This document shows, one piece after another, positions 45,143-54,166 of a stretch of 61,921 nucleotides of DNA. The notes below the pieces were generated by a model, which did no database searches, was not told where the DNA came from, and saw only the letters and a program-made list of their open reading frames with translations. A program made the position numbers and the translations under genes. How positions within the stretch are numbered: the first letter of the stretch is position 1; each line of letters opens with the position of its first letter. Source of the stretch: Actinomycetes bacterium (GTDB lineage Bacteria > Actinomycetota > Acidimicrobiia > Acidimicrobiales > JAAEMS01). Where the stretch lies: positions 1 through 61,921 of the forward strand of contig JAAEMS010000250.1 in assembly GCA_024225275.1 (NCBI GenBank), written 5' to 3'.

Positions 45143-45645
45143 GGACGGGAGTGACCGAGAGTGCGGCTGCTGCCCGGGAGGAGAATCGAACTCCTGACCT
45201 ATTCACAACGAGTGATCCCGGACCCAACGCAGTGCCACAAATGCGTCACCCCGGGGTGACGGAACTGCAGGTCACGACGCTGTGCAACCCAATGAATCAC
45301 TATCGCTACAGAGAGATCATCGAATCCACGTGCAACCGTAGAGCATGGGTCGACAGTGAGATGCCGCGACAGTGAGCACGTGTTCAGCGTCGCCGGGATG
45401 GAATGCCTCATGCGTTCCGCTCCGTGTTGCCGATTCTCGTGCTTTCGGGATCGGTTGACTTCATTGCGCTTCCGATGGTCAGACGGTGCGGGCGAGTACT
45501 CCGTATCCACACGCTCGCCAAATCGGGGCAGGTGCGGGGCGAGGTCATGGGCGGCCGGTAGGGGATGGTTCTTGTGGTGGCCAGGTGAGGGGCGAGGTGT
45601 TCGTGGGTGGCTGGGATGGTGGCTACTGGCAGACTCGTTGATCTC
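45143..45645. other. Gene-free stretch with a tRNA 3'-end fragment
   Basis: No convincing gene. It holds the tRNA-like relic listed separately and, at 45285-45330, sequence ('aacccaatgaatca') that reappears beside the repeat at 60.7 kb. The remainder is slightly less GC-rich than the genes and shows no feature I can name. Confidence 0.5.
45171..45201 (-). other. tRNA 3'-half relic (T-arm and acceptor strand)
   Basis: Read on the minus strand, AGGTCAGGAGTTCGATTCTC then CTCCCGGGCA matches a tRNA variable loop, T-stem/loop (AGGAG-TTCGATT-CTCCT) and 3' acceptor strand. No matching 5' GCCCGGG with D and anticodon arms lies at the right distance, so it is not a working tRNA. Such pieces are typical att-site leftovers of integrated elements. 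Variants occur near 56267 and 60691. Confidence 0.6.
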
Positions 45646-46404
45646 ATGCCGGTGACGTTCCCCGCTCATCAGGGGTTGATAGCCGTGGTCAAGCTGCGGT
45701 GGCCTCAATATGTCGATGGAACCGCTCTTTGTATCGGGGCTGCGTCACCCGACTTCGCCTACGCCCTGGGGCCCTGGCTCAACCGCCAGAGCCATACCGC
45801 GATCGGTTTGCTGGTGTGGGCGATCCCGTTCACCCTGGCGGCCACCGAGGTCACCCGTCGGCGGGCCGCGGCGGGCATCTTTGCTCACCTTCCCGACCTG
45901 GGACCGCTACGGGTCCGCTCCTATCGAGTGCTCGGTCATCGCCGCCCGGCCCGCCTGGTCACTGTGGTGAGCGTGGTGGTGGGTGCTGGTAGTCATGTCG
46001 CGATTGATGCGTTCACCCACCAGAGGCGGTGGGGTGCTGACCTTGCTGGGCTGAACTCGCTGGTGTTCACCGCACCGGTGTGGGGTCAGTTCACCGTCGC
46101 CAGGGTCGGTCAGTACCTGGGTCACGCGTTGGGCAGTCTCGCTTTCGTTGCTGTGCTGTTGGTGATCGCCGGCAGCGGCCGCCTCGAGCGGTGGTACGGC
46201 ACCGAGATAGTTGATGTCACCCGAGCGCATCGGCCGGGGCGAGGGGAACGGGCGGGCTTCTGGCTGACGGTGACTGTGCCGACCGCGGCGGCCGCCGGGG
46301 CGGCGCTGATCCTTGGCCGACCCCCGGTATTCTTGGCCATCACCGTTCTCGTTGTGGCCGTCATCACCGCTGGTGCCATGGTCCCCTCAGCGACCAAGCC
46401 ATAG
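45646..46404 (+). CDS. DUF4184-family membrane protein
   Basis: A 252-aa integral membrane protein. 'PVTFPAHQGLI' at the N-terminus and 'CIGAASPDFAYAL' are DUF4184 hallmarks (PFTLSHPA..P and G...PD). Five to six hydrophobic segments follow, with 'GSHVAIDAFTH' in the centre, a metal-binding-like pattern also found in related membrane hydrolase-like families. Role unknown. ATG 45646 starts at the conserved motif. Confidence 0.8.
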   Translation: MPVTFPAHQGLIAVVKLRWPQYVDGTALCIGAASPDFAYALGPWLNRQSHTAIGLLVWAIPFTLAATEVTRRRAAAGIFAHLPDLGPLRVRSYRVLGHRRPARLVTVVSVVVGAGSHVAIDAFTHQRRWGADLAGLNSLVFTAPVWGQFTVARVGQYLGHALGSLAFVAVLLVIAGSGRLERWYGTEIVDVTRAHRPGRGERAGFWLTVTVPTAAAAGAALILGRPPVFLAITVLVVAVITAGAMVPSATKP

Positions 46405-46654
46405 CCTGGTGAGTGGCGGGAGGGAGGGAACCTTGTGGGGCTCGGCTGCTGGGGCGGGCGGCCGCTGTTTGTGGGAGCGGTGAGGTCGATAGCTGTTGTA
46501 GTGCTCGATGTGCGCTGGACAGCATCATCACGATCGAATCGTGGCGAAACGAGCAGCGGCTCGACGACGCCCTACCTGAGAGTCCGGCCCGGTGTATCGC
46601 TGAGACGGAGTGACTCGTGCCCCGACCTTGGAGGCGGGTACCATCCACCCGTGT

Positions 46655-47338
46655 ATGGAAGGCTCATGCGAAAGTCACCGGATGGCGATCGTCGACCGCT
46701 GGTCATGGCCACATGTGCCGACCGGGGATATGCGGCCGCAGTTGTGGCGCGGCGTATTGGTGCACGTCGGAGCGTTGATCGCGGGCTTGATCGTTCTGCT
46801 CGCAACTCTCATCTTCAGCCGAGTCGTTGGGGTCGACGGATCGTTTCTCACTCGCGAGCCGCAGGTCGCGCTGGACGGGAAGCTGTACGCCGGTGCGCTC
46901 TCCAACCTGGGTGCGGTGATCTGGATGCTTGCTGCGGTGTTCGCGTTCGTGGGTTGGATGACCGCCTCAGACATCGACGAACGACGTATGTTTCTTGCCG
47001 GCGGCGTGATCGGGAGCGTTCTGCTCGCCGACGACTTCTTCCTGCTTCACGACTGGGTGAGTGGGCGGAGCCAGCTCGTAGAGTACGTGATGATCGGGTC
47101 GTATCTCGTTGCGGTCGTCGTGCTCGTTGCCGTGTACCGCTGGCAACTCGGATGGCTGGCGAGTGCCGGGATTGTGCTGACGTTGACGTTGCTCGGGATG
47201 TCCATCGTCCTCGACGTGTTCGTCAACGATCTTGACCAGATCGTCGAGGACGGGTTCAAGTTTCTGGGGATCTGCACGTGGGCGGCGACATGGACGCTGC
47301 GCGCTCATCCATGGACGTTTCGTGAACCCTTGTGCTGA
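46655..47338 (+). CDS. Predicted six-helix membrane protein
   Basis: A 227-aa protein with about six membrane helices (for example 'GVLVHVGALIAGLIVLLATL', 'VIWMLAAVFAFVGWMTA', 'MIGSYLVAVVVLVAVYR'). Acidic residues sit in or beside helices ('LLADDFFLLHDW', 'VFVNDLDQIVEDG'). No family recognised. The start may be ATG 46655 or ATG 46682. Neighbours give no pathway. Confidence 0.6.
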   Translation: MEGSCESHRMAIVDRWSWPHVPTGDMRPQLWRGVLVHVGALIAGLIVLLATLIFSRVVGVDGSFLTREPQVALDGKLYAGALSNLGAVIWMLAAVFAFVGWMTASDIDERRMFLAGGVIGSVLLADDFFLLHDWVSGRSQLVEYVMIGSYLVAVVVLVAVYRWQLGWLASAGIVLTLTLLGMSIVLDVFVNDLDQIVEDGFKFLGICTWAATWTLRAHPWTFREPLC

Positions 47339-47350
47339 GCCATCGGCGGT

Positions 47351-47524
47351 CCGGCGCTGCTTCTCCACGGGCCGTTCCACCGTCTCCCACACCTCGGGAT
47401 CGACTCGTAGGCCCGACATCAGCCAATCGAAGCTAGCGACGGTCGCGCCGAACTGCTCAGCGACCAGTTCCGCCTTGGTGGTCTTGCCCGTCCCGGTCCA
47501 GCCGGATGTCGGGATAGTCAAGCT
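47351..47524 (-). pseudogene. P-loop kinase/ATPase fragment
   Basis: Minus-strand sequence encodes 'SGWTGTGKTTKAELVAEQFG' followed by 'VASFDWLMSGLRVDPEVWET', a Walker A and second strand of a zeta-toxin or polynucleotide-kinase-like ATPase. No start codon in context and no downstream domain is present. A 5' gene fragment only. Confidence 0.45.
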
Positions 47525-47838
47525 CTGGCCTCTTTGTCCGGGCTGGTGATAGGTGGGCTGATCGTGACCGTCGTCTAGGTGCTCGAGTGGAGGATGGGCT
47601 GGTAGCCAGGCGTCCGTCCATTGAGCCCAACCCCACCGGTCGTACGGGCTGCTCGGGGGCGAGGGTGTCCGGTGTGGTCCTTGTTGCTCGGAGCCCTGTC
47701 GGGTTTTGGGTCTTGTCGAGTCGTGATCGACGCGGTACTCATGGTTGTCGTCGGGTGTGGTCATACGCCGACGCTTGAGGTTCTAGTGCAGGGCTCCGCC
47801 GAGCTTTCCCCGCACTCAAGGTTGTCCGGGAGAAAGGC
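47525..47838. other. Intergenic stretch, nothing recognised
   Basis: About 310 bp before the secreted repeat protein. No gene, repeat or RNA was seen; its promoter presumably lies here. Confidence 0.4.
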
Positions 47839-49371
47839 ATGGCTATGAAGCCACGAGTTCGTCGTTTGTTGGTGTCGAGTCTGAGTGTTCTGGCGGTGAT
47901 GGCCGCCGGCCTGGGAGAAGTCGGCCCGGCATCCTCACAAGAGCCGGTGACGACAGGGCCCCAGCCTCTCACCGAGCAGGTCGCGGCCAGCGTGCGGGCC
48001 GCTGACCTGGCTCCTCCAGTGACCGAGCACGCCGCGGTTTCGGAGCTTCGGGACGGGCTGGTTGACGGGACCGTCCTGACCGACTTGGCTGCGACCGAGT
48101 GCTATTCGAGCTTCGATGTGGACCCCAACGAGGGGCATGTGATCGATGGGGCCACTTTCGGTGGTGCGTATTTCTGCGACACCGACGTGTGGGTGTTCGC
48201 TCTCAGCACCTGGGATGCCTGGGATGACTTCGAACTGGACCACTACACCGCACTTCTCGATGTGGACGAGAACCTCACCACCGGCTGCCTGGGCTTCGAC
48301 TATGGCTTCGCGGCCATCCATGACCAGGGCGCGATCGTCGCCGGGCTCCTCGCTACACCGACCTGTGACCAAGCGGGCTGGGTGAGTCTGGGCCCGATTG
48401 TGGTCGACCGGGTCGGTTCGACCGACTTCATCGGCATCGCCCTGACCAACACGATCATCGGCAACCCCGACACGATCAGCTACACGATGTCACTCGAGTC
48501 GATCTACACCCAGGCCGACCAGCTGCCCGATCTCGGGACCCGCGAACTGGCCGGGTTCAAACCGGCGCCACCTCCTCCGCCCCCACCCCCACCGCCCCCA
48601 CCGCCCTCGTGTCGGCCGGCCGCGAACCCGTGGCCGGCGGGGGTGGTGAACGGGTTCTCAACTCGAGATGGCAGCGGCTACTGGCTCATCTACGCCAACG
48701 GAACCGTCGAAGCCCACGGATCTGCGATCTACCAGGGTGACGCCTCCTGTCTGCCTCTCAATGGTCAGCTCTTGGGCGGGTCAGCATCTCCCGGCGGTTT
48801 CGGGTACTGGTTGAACTCCTACGACGGCGGCGTCTTCACTTACGGCGACGCCAAGTTCGCTGGCTCCATGGGCGGCTATGTGCTCAACCAGCCCGTGTTC
48901 TCCATGACCCCGACCGAAACGGGCAACGGCTATTGGCTGGTGGCCTACGACGGAGGCATCTTCGCCTTCGGTGACGCCCCGTTCTACGGCTCGATGGGCG
49001 GCACAGCTCTCAACCAGCCCATCAACGGCATCACCACCTCACCCACTGGCAAGGGCTACCGGATGGTGGCCCGAGACGGCGGCATTTTCTCGTTCGGTGA
49101 CGTGCCCTTCTACGGCAGCCTTCCCGGCCTGGGAGTCAACGTCACCGACGTGGTCGGAATGGCCGCCACCCCCGACGACGGCGGCTACTGGATCGCTCGA
49201 GCCGACGGACACGTCTACGCCTTCGGCAACGCCCAGTCCCTGGGCGACTACCTCGCACCCGCCGACGACCCAGTCGCGGCCATCTTCTCCAACCCCAACG
49301 CCGCGGGCTACCGACTCGTTCTCCAATCCGGCACCACCGTCCCCTTCGGCAACGCCCCCGGACCCACCTGA
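47839..49371 (+). CDS. Secreted surface protein with poly-proline linker and WL/DGGIF repeats
   Basis: A 510-aa exported protein. A signal peptide (Arg-rich start, Leu/Val core, cleavage near 'GPASSQE') leads an N-terminal beta-type domain of about 210 residues. An unbroken run of 14 prolines follows near 240. The C-terminal 260 residues consist of about six repeats of roughly 42 aa with the pattern 'GNGYWLVAYDGGIFAFGDA' then 'FYGSMGG', a propeller-like unit frequent in Acidimicrobiia cell-surface proteins. No anchoring motif is seen. AGAAAGG precedes ATG 47839 (ATG 47845 also possible). Likely an adhesin or cell-envelope protein (inference). Confidence 0.8.
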   Translation: MAMKPRVRRLLVSSLSVLAVMAAGLGEVGPASSQEPVTTGPQPLTEQVAASVRAADLAPPVTEHAAVSELRDGLVDGTVLTDLAATECYSSFDVDPNEGHVIDGATFGGAYFCDTDVWVFALSTWDAWDDFELDHYTALLDVDENLTTGCLGFDYGFAAIHDQGAIVAGLLATPTCDQAGWVSLGPIVVDRVGSTDFIGIALTNTIIGNPDTISYTMSLESIYTQADQLPDLGTRELAGFKPAPPPPPPPPPPPPPSCRPAANPWPAGVVNGFSTRDGSGYWLIYANGTVEAHGSAIYQGDASCLPLNGQLLGGSASPGGFGYWLNSYDGGVFTYGDAKFAGSMGGYVLNQPVFSMTPTETGNGYWLVAYDGGIFAFGDAPFYGSMGGTALNQPINGITTSPTGKGYRMVARDGGIFSFGDVPFYGSLPGLGVNVTDVVGMAATPDDGGYWIARADGHVYAFGNAQSLGDYLAPADDPVAAIFSNPNAAGYRLVLQSGTTVPFGNAPGPT

Positions 49372-49733
49372 CCAGAACAAAGGCCAGCCAGCGACAACCC
49401 CGCCGACCCGCCCCCTCACCCAACCGGCCCCTAGTCGCATGGAAGTGCACGGCACGGGCACCAGCTCACCAGGTCACCAGACGAGACCTTCCATCCATGT
49501 GCAACACCGTGACGCCATGACAGTTGAGGGAGGATCCAGAGACGAGAGGGGGCTGGGCGCCCTGACGGTGACGGGGTGTGGGCTAGCGGGAGCGGTGCGA
49601 TGACCACCAGTAGGAGCAGAGGGGCCACCCATTGCATCGAGCGCAGAACGAGTCGGGCAGTGAAGGGAATCATCAGGGCTCGGTCACCGGGAAGAAACCG
49701 AGGCTCGCGGCCGCGGCGACGAGGGCCAATGAC
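49372..49733. other. Intergenic stretch, nothing recognised
   Basis: About 360 bp between the surface protein and tetR. No feature was found except the segment just before 49734, which is shared with the area upstream of the truncated TetR copy at 31181. Confidence 0.4.
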
Positions 49734-50405
49734 GTGGGCCACAATAAGCCGGTGACAGACCACCCAGAAGGGCCGGCCCAACCGGACCAGGCCACCAAAC
49801 CTCGCCGGGGACCAGGACGGCCGCGGCACGAAGAGCCCAGTGGTGCCTTCCTGGCACGGCGCGACCAGATCGTGGAGACGGCGGCTCAGCTCTTCGGACG
49901 GATCGGCTATCACGCAGGATCGCTCGAGGACCTGGCCCGCGAGCTCGGCCTGAGCAAGGCCAGCCTGTACCACTACGTGCCGTCGAAAGGTGAACTACTC
50001 AACCTGGTGTTCGACCGGGCGATCAGCGGCGCCCTGACCGAGCTCGGTCGGATCGCTGACATCACCGATCCGGCCGACCGACTGGCCGAGCTCGTGCGCC
50101 ACCAGGTGCACATGATCATGGCCGAGCCGTCGTTCTTCAGTGTGTTCTTCGACCAGCGCCACCTGCTCGAGGAGAAGTTCGCGGCCGAGATCGACGCCAA
50201 ACAACGACAATACCTCCACACCTTCGTAGAGGCCGTCGAGGCGGCCATGGACGCCGGGGCCCTCCCCGACGGAGATCCACGCGATGTGGCCCAGCTGATA
50301 CTGGGCATGACCAGTTGGCCATACAAGTGGCTTCGGGAAGGCCGCGATGATCCGGTCGCCGTGGCGGAAGCTGCCGTTCGCCTGCTCGGCCTCGATCGCC
50401 CCTGA
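49734..50405 (+). CDS. TetR-family transcriptional regulator (full-length)
   Basis: A 223-aa TetR regulator. GTG 49734 has GAGGG 8 bases upstream and aligns with ATG 31181 of the truncated sister; GTG 49752 is an alternative. After a basic Pro/Gly/Arg-rich leader, the HTH is 'RRDQIVETAAQLFGRIGYHA' and 'LARELGLSKASLYHYVPSKG'. The ligand domain matches TetR_C of fatty-acid/KstR2-like regulators. It is convergent with acoX (1 bp apart), so the target may not be the aco operon. Because its sister lies at the BCR-like operon, this protein may be what binds the palindromes at 31101-31135 (inference). Confidence 0.9.
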   Translation: MGHNKPVTDHPEGPAQPDQATKPRRGPGRPRHEEPSGAFLARRDQIVETAAQLFGRIGYHAGSLEDLARELGLSKASLYHYVPSKGELLNLVFDRAISGALTELGRIADITDPADRLAELVRHQVHMIMAEPSFFSVFFDQRHLLEEKFAAEIDAKQRQYLHTFVEAVEAAMDAGALPDGDPRDVAQLILGMTSWPYKWLREGRDDPVAVAEAAVRLLGLDRP

Positions 50406-50406
50406 C

Positions 50407-51441
50407 CTACCCTTCGGGTGAGGCGTGCCCGGGTTCGGTGGCCGAGGCCTGACGGGTTCGGAGAAACCCGTTGACCGCGGCGCGTTCAAGGGTCGAGTCC
50501 ACATCCAGCACCGCCGGCCCGTGCCGGCTGTAGTGAACGCTCAGCGGTTCTCCCCTCCCGGGAGTGAACTCGCGTTCACCATCCAGGGCAATGACGACAT
50601 TGTCGTAGTCCAACTCGACGCTCGACCCCGGTGCGAACACCTCACAACTCGCGATCGGCACCTCGCGGATCAAGCCCGGGGCAATCGGGGCGACGACCCG
50701 GAACTCGCCCGGTCCCGTCCGAATATGCAGCCCATGGCCGTCGTGTTGTTCGGGATGGAGCCAACCACCGATGGCGGAGAGCCCGATCGATGTCGAGCGA
50801 GGGCTTGTCAGGAACAGGGCACGAATCAAGGACGGATCCCAGACGGCGCGGGCGGCCGTGTCATTGCCATCCACGATCACCACGTCGACCAAGGCGACGT
50901 CGACCAGCTCGCCCGAACGTCGGATCTCGAGCCGGGGCGCCTGGACCACACAGTCTTGCACCGGTACCCAGCCCGTTCCGAAGGCGGCTGCGGCCAGGCC
51001 CACGAGGGTGCCCTCGGCCTGTTGCGGAAAGACATTGTTCGTTCCCGTGGAAATGGGGATGAGGGGAGTATCGACCAGTCCCTTGCTGGCGACCCTGCAG
51101 GTGCCGTCTCCGCCCATCACGATCACACTCGAGAAGTGCCGCTCGTGCATCCGGCGGGCGGCTCGGAGTGTGTCGTCGGCTGTGCCGGTGACCAAGGACA
51201 GGTCGAGGATGCCCACCTCGAGCTGGTCCAGTTCGGACTCGACTTCGGTGATCGCTCGGCGCCCGATCCCGGTGCTGTCGGGCATGATCTCCACGGCCCG
51301 CACGCCTCCCGCGTCCATTGCCAGCAGCATCCGGGTGATGGCATTGATCTTCTCCTGATTGGTGACGACGGTGCCACTGGCAACCAGACGACGGATGTCC
51401 TTTCCTGAGCTGGAGTGGACAATTATGCCGACGGTGGTCAT
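50407..51441 (-). CDS. acoX: AcoX, ATP-NAD kinase-like protein of acetoin catabolism
   Basis: A 344-aa member of the ATP-NAD/diacylglycerol kinase-like fold. 'VIVMGGDGTCRVASKGL' is the GGDGT motif and 'PISTGTNNVFPQ' the second nucleotide-binding motif. AcoX is found in acetoin dehydrogenase operons; its exact function is not established. It is the last gene of the aco operon, 46 bp after the dihydrolipoamide dehydrogenase gene. ATG 51441 starts 'MTTVGIIVHS'. Confidence 0.86.
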   Translation of the reverse strand: MTTVGIIVHSSSGKDIRRLVASGTVVTNQEKINAITRMLLAMDAGGVRAVEIMPDSTGIGRRAITEVESELDQLEVGILDLSLVTGTADDTLRAARRMHERHFSSVIVMGGDGTCRVASKGLVDTPLIPISTGTNNVFPQQAEGTLVGLAAAAFGTGWVPVQDCVVQAPRLEIRRSGELVDVALVDVVIVDGNDTAARAVWDPSLIRALFLTSPRSTSIGLSAIGGWLHPEQHDGHGLHIRTGPGEFRVVAPIAPGLIREVPIASCEVFAPGSSVELDYDNVVIALDGEREFTPGRGEPLSVHYSRHGPAVLDVDSTLERAAVNGFLRTRQASATEPGHASPEG

Positions 51442-51487
51442 GAGGTCGCCTCGGGCTTCGTTTCAGGTGGCCGGAGGTTGGGGCCAC

Positions 51488-52888
51488 TCACGCGTGGACC
51501 GGGAGGCCGTCGATACCTCGTGCGGCTTCCATGACTGCTTCGGAGACGGTGGGGTGGGCGTGGATCATGTTGGCGATGTCGCCGGGTAGCAGCTCGCTGC
51601 TCTTGGCCAGCAAGAGCTCGTGCACGAGCTCGGTCGCATCATGGCCGACGATGTGCCCGCCCAGGATCTCGCCGGTCTCGGGGTCGCACAGCAGCTTCAC
51701 CAGTCCATCGGGCTTGCCCACCGCGATGGTCTTGCCCGCTCCGCGGTAGGGGAATACCGACACCTTCACCTCGACGCCCTCGGCCCTCGCCGTGTCCTCC
51801 CTCAGCCCGAATCCGGCCACCTGGGGTTCGCAGTAGACGGCAGAAGGAACCAGTTCAGGAGCGACCCGGCTCGTGACCGCGTCCCGACCTGCCATGTGCT
51901 CCACCGCGATCTCCCCTTCCTTGGACGCCACGTGGGCCAGGGCCGGAGACGATGTCACATCGCCGATCGCGAAGATGCCCTTCGCAGTGGTCTCGCCGTA
52001 GTCGCCGACCATGACGTAGCCCCTGTCGTCGAGCTCGACGCCGACCTCGGCCAGACCCAGATCTTCGGTGTTGGGTACTCGACCGAGGACGACCAGCACC
52101 CTGTCGGCCTCGAGGACGGTGGCCCCGTCTGCACCCTCCACCGCCACCTGAGCCGAGTTGTCACCAGTGCGCAGGCTGACTGCTCGGGTGCTCGTCATCA
52201 CCTTGATCCCATCGCGAACGAAGCTGCGTTCCAGGACCGCACAGGTCTCGAAGTCTTCGGTGGGCAGGAGGTGGTCCGCCAGCTCCACCAGGGTCACCTC
52301 AACACCAAAGGAGCTCAACACATAGGCGAACTCGCAGCCGATGGCGCCACCCCCGACTATCACGATGGTGGTCGGCAGCGAGGTCATGGCCAGGATTCCG
52401 TTCGACGACAGGACCACGGACTCATCGAACTCGAACCCGGGCACCGTCATCGGCCGGGATCCGGTCGCGACGAGAACGTGGTCAGCTGTCAGCCCAACAA
52501 TGTCGTCACCGTTTCGCACCGAGACCTCGCCGGGAGCGGTGAGTCTGGCCGTACCTTCGACCATGGTGACGTTGTGCTCGTTCAGCAACCCCGACACCCC
52601 GCCCGTGAGAGTCCTCACCACCTGACGCGACCCCTGGTGAACCTTCTCGTAGTCGAATCCGGATCGGTCGATGCTCACACCCACCGACTCCATCGCTTCC
52701 ATGGAGCGGAACACTTCAGCCTGGTGGATCAGGTGCTTCGAGGGAATACACCCCCAGTTGAGGCAGACGCCCCCGACCGCGCCCTTCTCGACCACGGCGA
52801 CCCGCAGGCCCAGTTGTGCTGCTCTTATTGCCGCCACATATCCGCCGGGGCCGGCACCGATGACGATCAGATCGAAGTGCGGTTCCAT
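51488..52888 (-). CDS. lpdA: Dihydrolipoamide dehydrogenase (E3)
   Basis: A 466-aa FAD disulfide oxidoreductase that reoxidises the lipoyl groups of E2 with NAD. 'DLIVIGAGPGGYVAAIRAAQ' binds FAD; the redox disulfide is in 'GGVCLNWGCIPSK' (Cys-x4-Cys); 'IVIVGGGAIGCEFAYVLSSF' binds NAD; 'GIFAIGDVTSSPALAHVASKEG' is the second FAD motif; 'HAHPTVSEAVMEA' has the catalytic His-Glu pair. It lies 12 bp after acoC. Confidence 0.94.
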   Translation of the reverse strand: MEPHFDLIVIGAGPGGYVAAIRAAQLGLRVAVVEKGAVGGVCLNWGCIPSKHLIHQAEVFRSMEAMESVGVSIDRSGFDYEKVHQGSRQVVRTLTGGVSGLLNEHNVTMVEGTARLTAPGEVSVRNGDDIVGLTADHVLVATGSRPMTVPGFEFDESVVLSSNGILAMTSLPTTIVIVGGGAIGCEFAYVLSSFGVEVTLVELADHLLPTEDFETCAVLERSFVRDGIKVMTSTRAVSLRTGDNSAQVAVEGADGATVLEADRVLVVLGRVPNTEDLGLAEVGVELDDRGYVMVGDYGETTAKGIFAIGDVTSSPALAHVASKEGEIAVEHMAGRDAVTSRVAPELVPSAVYCEPQVAGFGLREDTARAEGVEVKVSVFPYRGAGKTIAVGKPDGLVKLLCDPETGEILGGHIVGHDATELVHELLLAKSSELLPGDIANMIHAHPTVSEAVMEAARGIDGLPVHA

Positions 52889-52900
52889 GACTCGGGCGCC

Positions 52901-54124
52901 CTAGACCAACAGGAGTTCGGGGTTTTCCAGGCAATCGTGGATTGCCGCCATGAAACGAGCAGCCGGCTCTCCGTCGTAGACACAGTGGTCGAACGTCAGA
53001 GAAAGGGGCAGCATCGTCCGGATGACGACCTCGCCGTCTCGTACCACGGCCCGCTCGATCGGTGTGGATGGCCCGATCAACGAGACATTGGGCGAGTTGA
53101 GTACCGGTGTCGAGTGAGTGCCGGGCGGAGCCAGCCCGGCCGTTGACGACAGTGTGATCGTCGATCGGGAGAGATCCTCAGGGGTGGCGGAGCCGTCCCT
53201 CACCCGGCCGGTCACCGCCTTCATGGCCAGATCGAGCTCGGCGAGGCCCATGCGCTCCACGTCGCGGACGACCCCCACCTTCAGCACGCTGTCGATCCCA
53301 TTCGGCCCTGGGAGAGAGATCGCGATACCCAGGTTGACGCTGGTGTAGACGACGACATCGGTCCCGACCACGCACGCGTTGGTGATGGGCACCTGTCCGA
53401 TGCCGTAGACCATGGCCTTGGCGACGAGGGCATTGACCGAGATCCTGGTACCGAGTTGGGCTTCGCGGTCGGCTAGCCGACCTCTCAAGGCGAGCAGACC
53501 GGTGACGTCTGACTCCCAGGTGGTCGTCACCTGCGCGGTTGTCTGGAGGCTCTGTTTCATCCGGCCGGCGACGACTCTTCTCAGGCCGTCGACCGGAATC
53601 CGGGAGCGCTCCACCGGCCCACCCCCGACCGGCCCGGCCACCGGCTCGGTCGCCGGCTGAGCGGGTGGGTCGGCGGCTTCGAGCACGTCACGCTTGACGA
53701 TCCGCCCTCCTGGCCCGGTGCCCACGATGGAGGCGAGATCGAGCCCCCGGACCGACGCCATCTTGACGGCGAGTGGGGATGCGGTGATACGGCCACCGGG
53801 CGATGGCCCGCTGGTCGCCGTTGGTAGGTCTTCATCCTGGGGGGCCGGCGTCCTCGGCGTTGGCGTCGTGGGCCCGCCCACTTCGTCGGCGTTCTCGTGG
53901 AGCCGGCCGATGACCTCCCCGCAGGCGGCTGTGTCGCCCTCGGGGCAGAGCTGGTCGACGAAGCCGCTGGCCGGGGACTCGCAGTCGTACTCGACCTTCT
54001 CGGTTTCGATCGTGACGAACGGCTGCCCTTGCTCGACTCGCTCCCCCTGCCCGACCAACCAACCCGTGATGGTGCCTTCGTTCATGGCCATGGCGAGCTT
54101 CGGCATCAGGTAGTCAATCGACAT
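52901..54124 (-). CDS. acoC: Dihydrolipoyl acyltransferase (E2) of a 2-oxoacid/acetoin dehydrogenase complex
   Basis: A 407-aa E2 protein. One lipoyl domain ('ETEKVEYDCESPASG', lipoyl Lys near 44), a linker, a peripheral-subunit-binding domain ('ASPLAVKMASVRGLDLASIVGTGPGGRIVKRDV' region, about 115-150) and a catalytic acyltransferase domain. The catalytic motif near the C-terminus reads 'TFDHCVYDGEPAARF' (HxxxDG). Domain order and single lipoyl domain fit acetoin-type E2. The gene starts at ATG 54124, 42 bp after acoB. Confidence 0.9.
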   Translation of the reverse strand: MSIDYLMPKLAMAMNEGTITGWLVGQGERVEQGQPFVTIETEKVEYDCESPASGFVDQLCPEGDTAACGEVIGRLHENADEVGGPTTPTPRTPAPQDEDLPTATSGPSPGGRITASPLAVKMASVRGLDLASIVGTGPGGRIVKRDVLEAADPPAQPATEPVAGPVGGGPVERSRIPVDGLRRVVAGRMKQSLQTTAQVTTTWESDVTGLLALRGRLADREAQLGTRISVNALVAKAMVYGIGQVPITNACVVGTDVVVYTSVNLGIAISLPGPNGIDSVLKVGVVRDVERMGLAELDLAMKAVTGRVRDGSATPEDLSRSTITLSSTAGLAPPGTHSTPVLNSPNVSLIGPSTPIERAVVRDGEVVIRTMLPLSLTFDHCVYDGEPAARFMAAIHDCLENPELLLV

Positions 54125-54166
54125 CCGAGCAACCGTCCTTTCCCTACGACCGCGCCAGTGTGTTCG

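Noticed and set aside
45160..45260. Complete tRNA gene on the minus strand
   Set aside because: Only T-arm and acceptor 3' strand are found; no D-arm, anticodon arm or pairing 5' strand at a proper distance.
46967..47764. A 265-codon minus-strand gene with a P-loop
   Set aside because: Only about 58 residues look like a protein family; the rest is antisense to the membrane-protein gene, so I list just a fragment.
49734..51441. TetR as the local regulator of the aco operon
   Set aside because: It is convergent with acoX at the 3' end of the operon, far from the acoA promoter, and its sister sits at the BCR-like operon.
51620..53146. Plus-strand frame (508 codons) opposite lpdA and acoC
   Set aside because: Shadow of the aco genes; composition typical of antisense translation.
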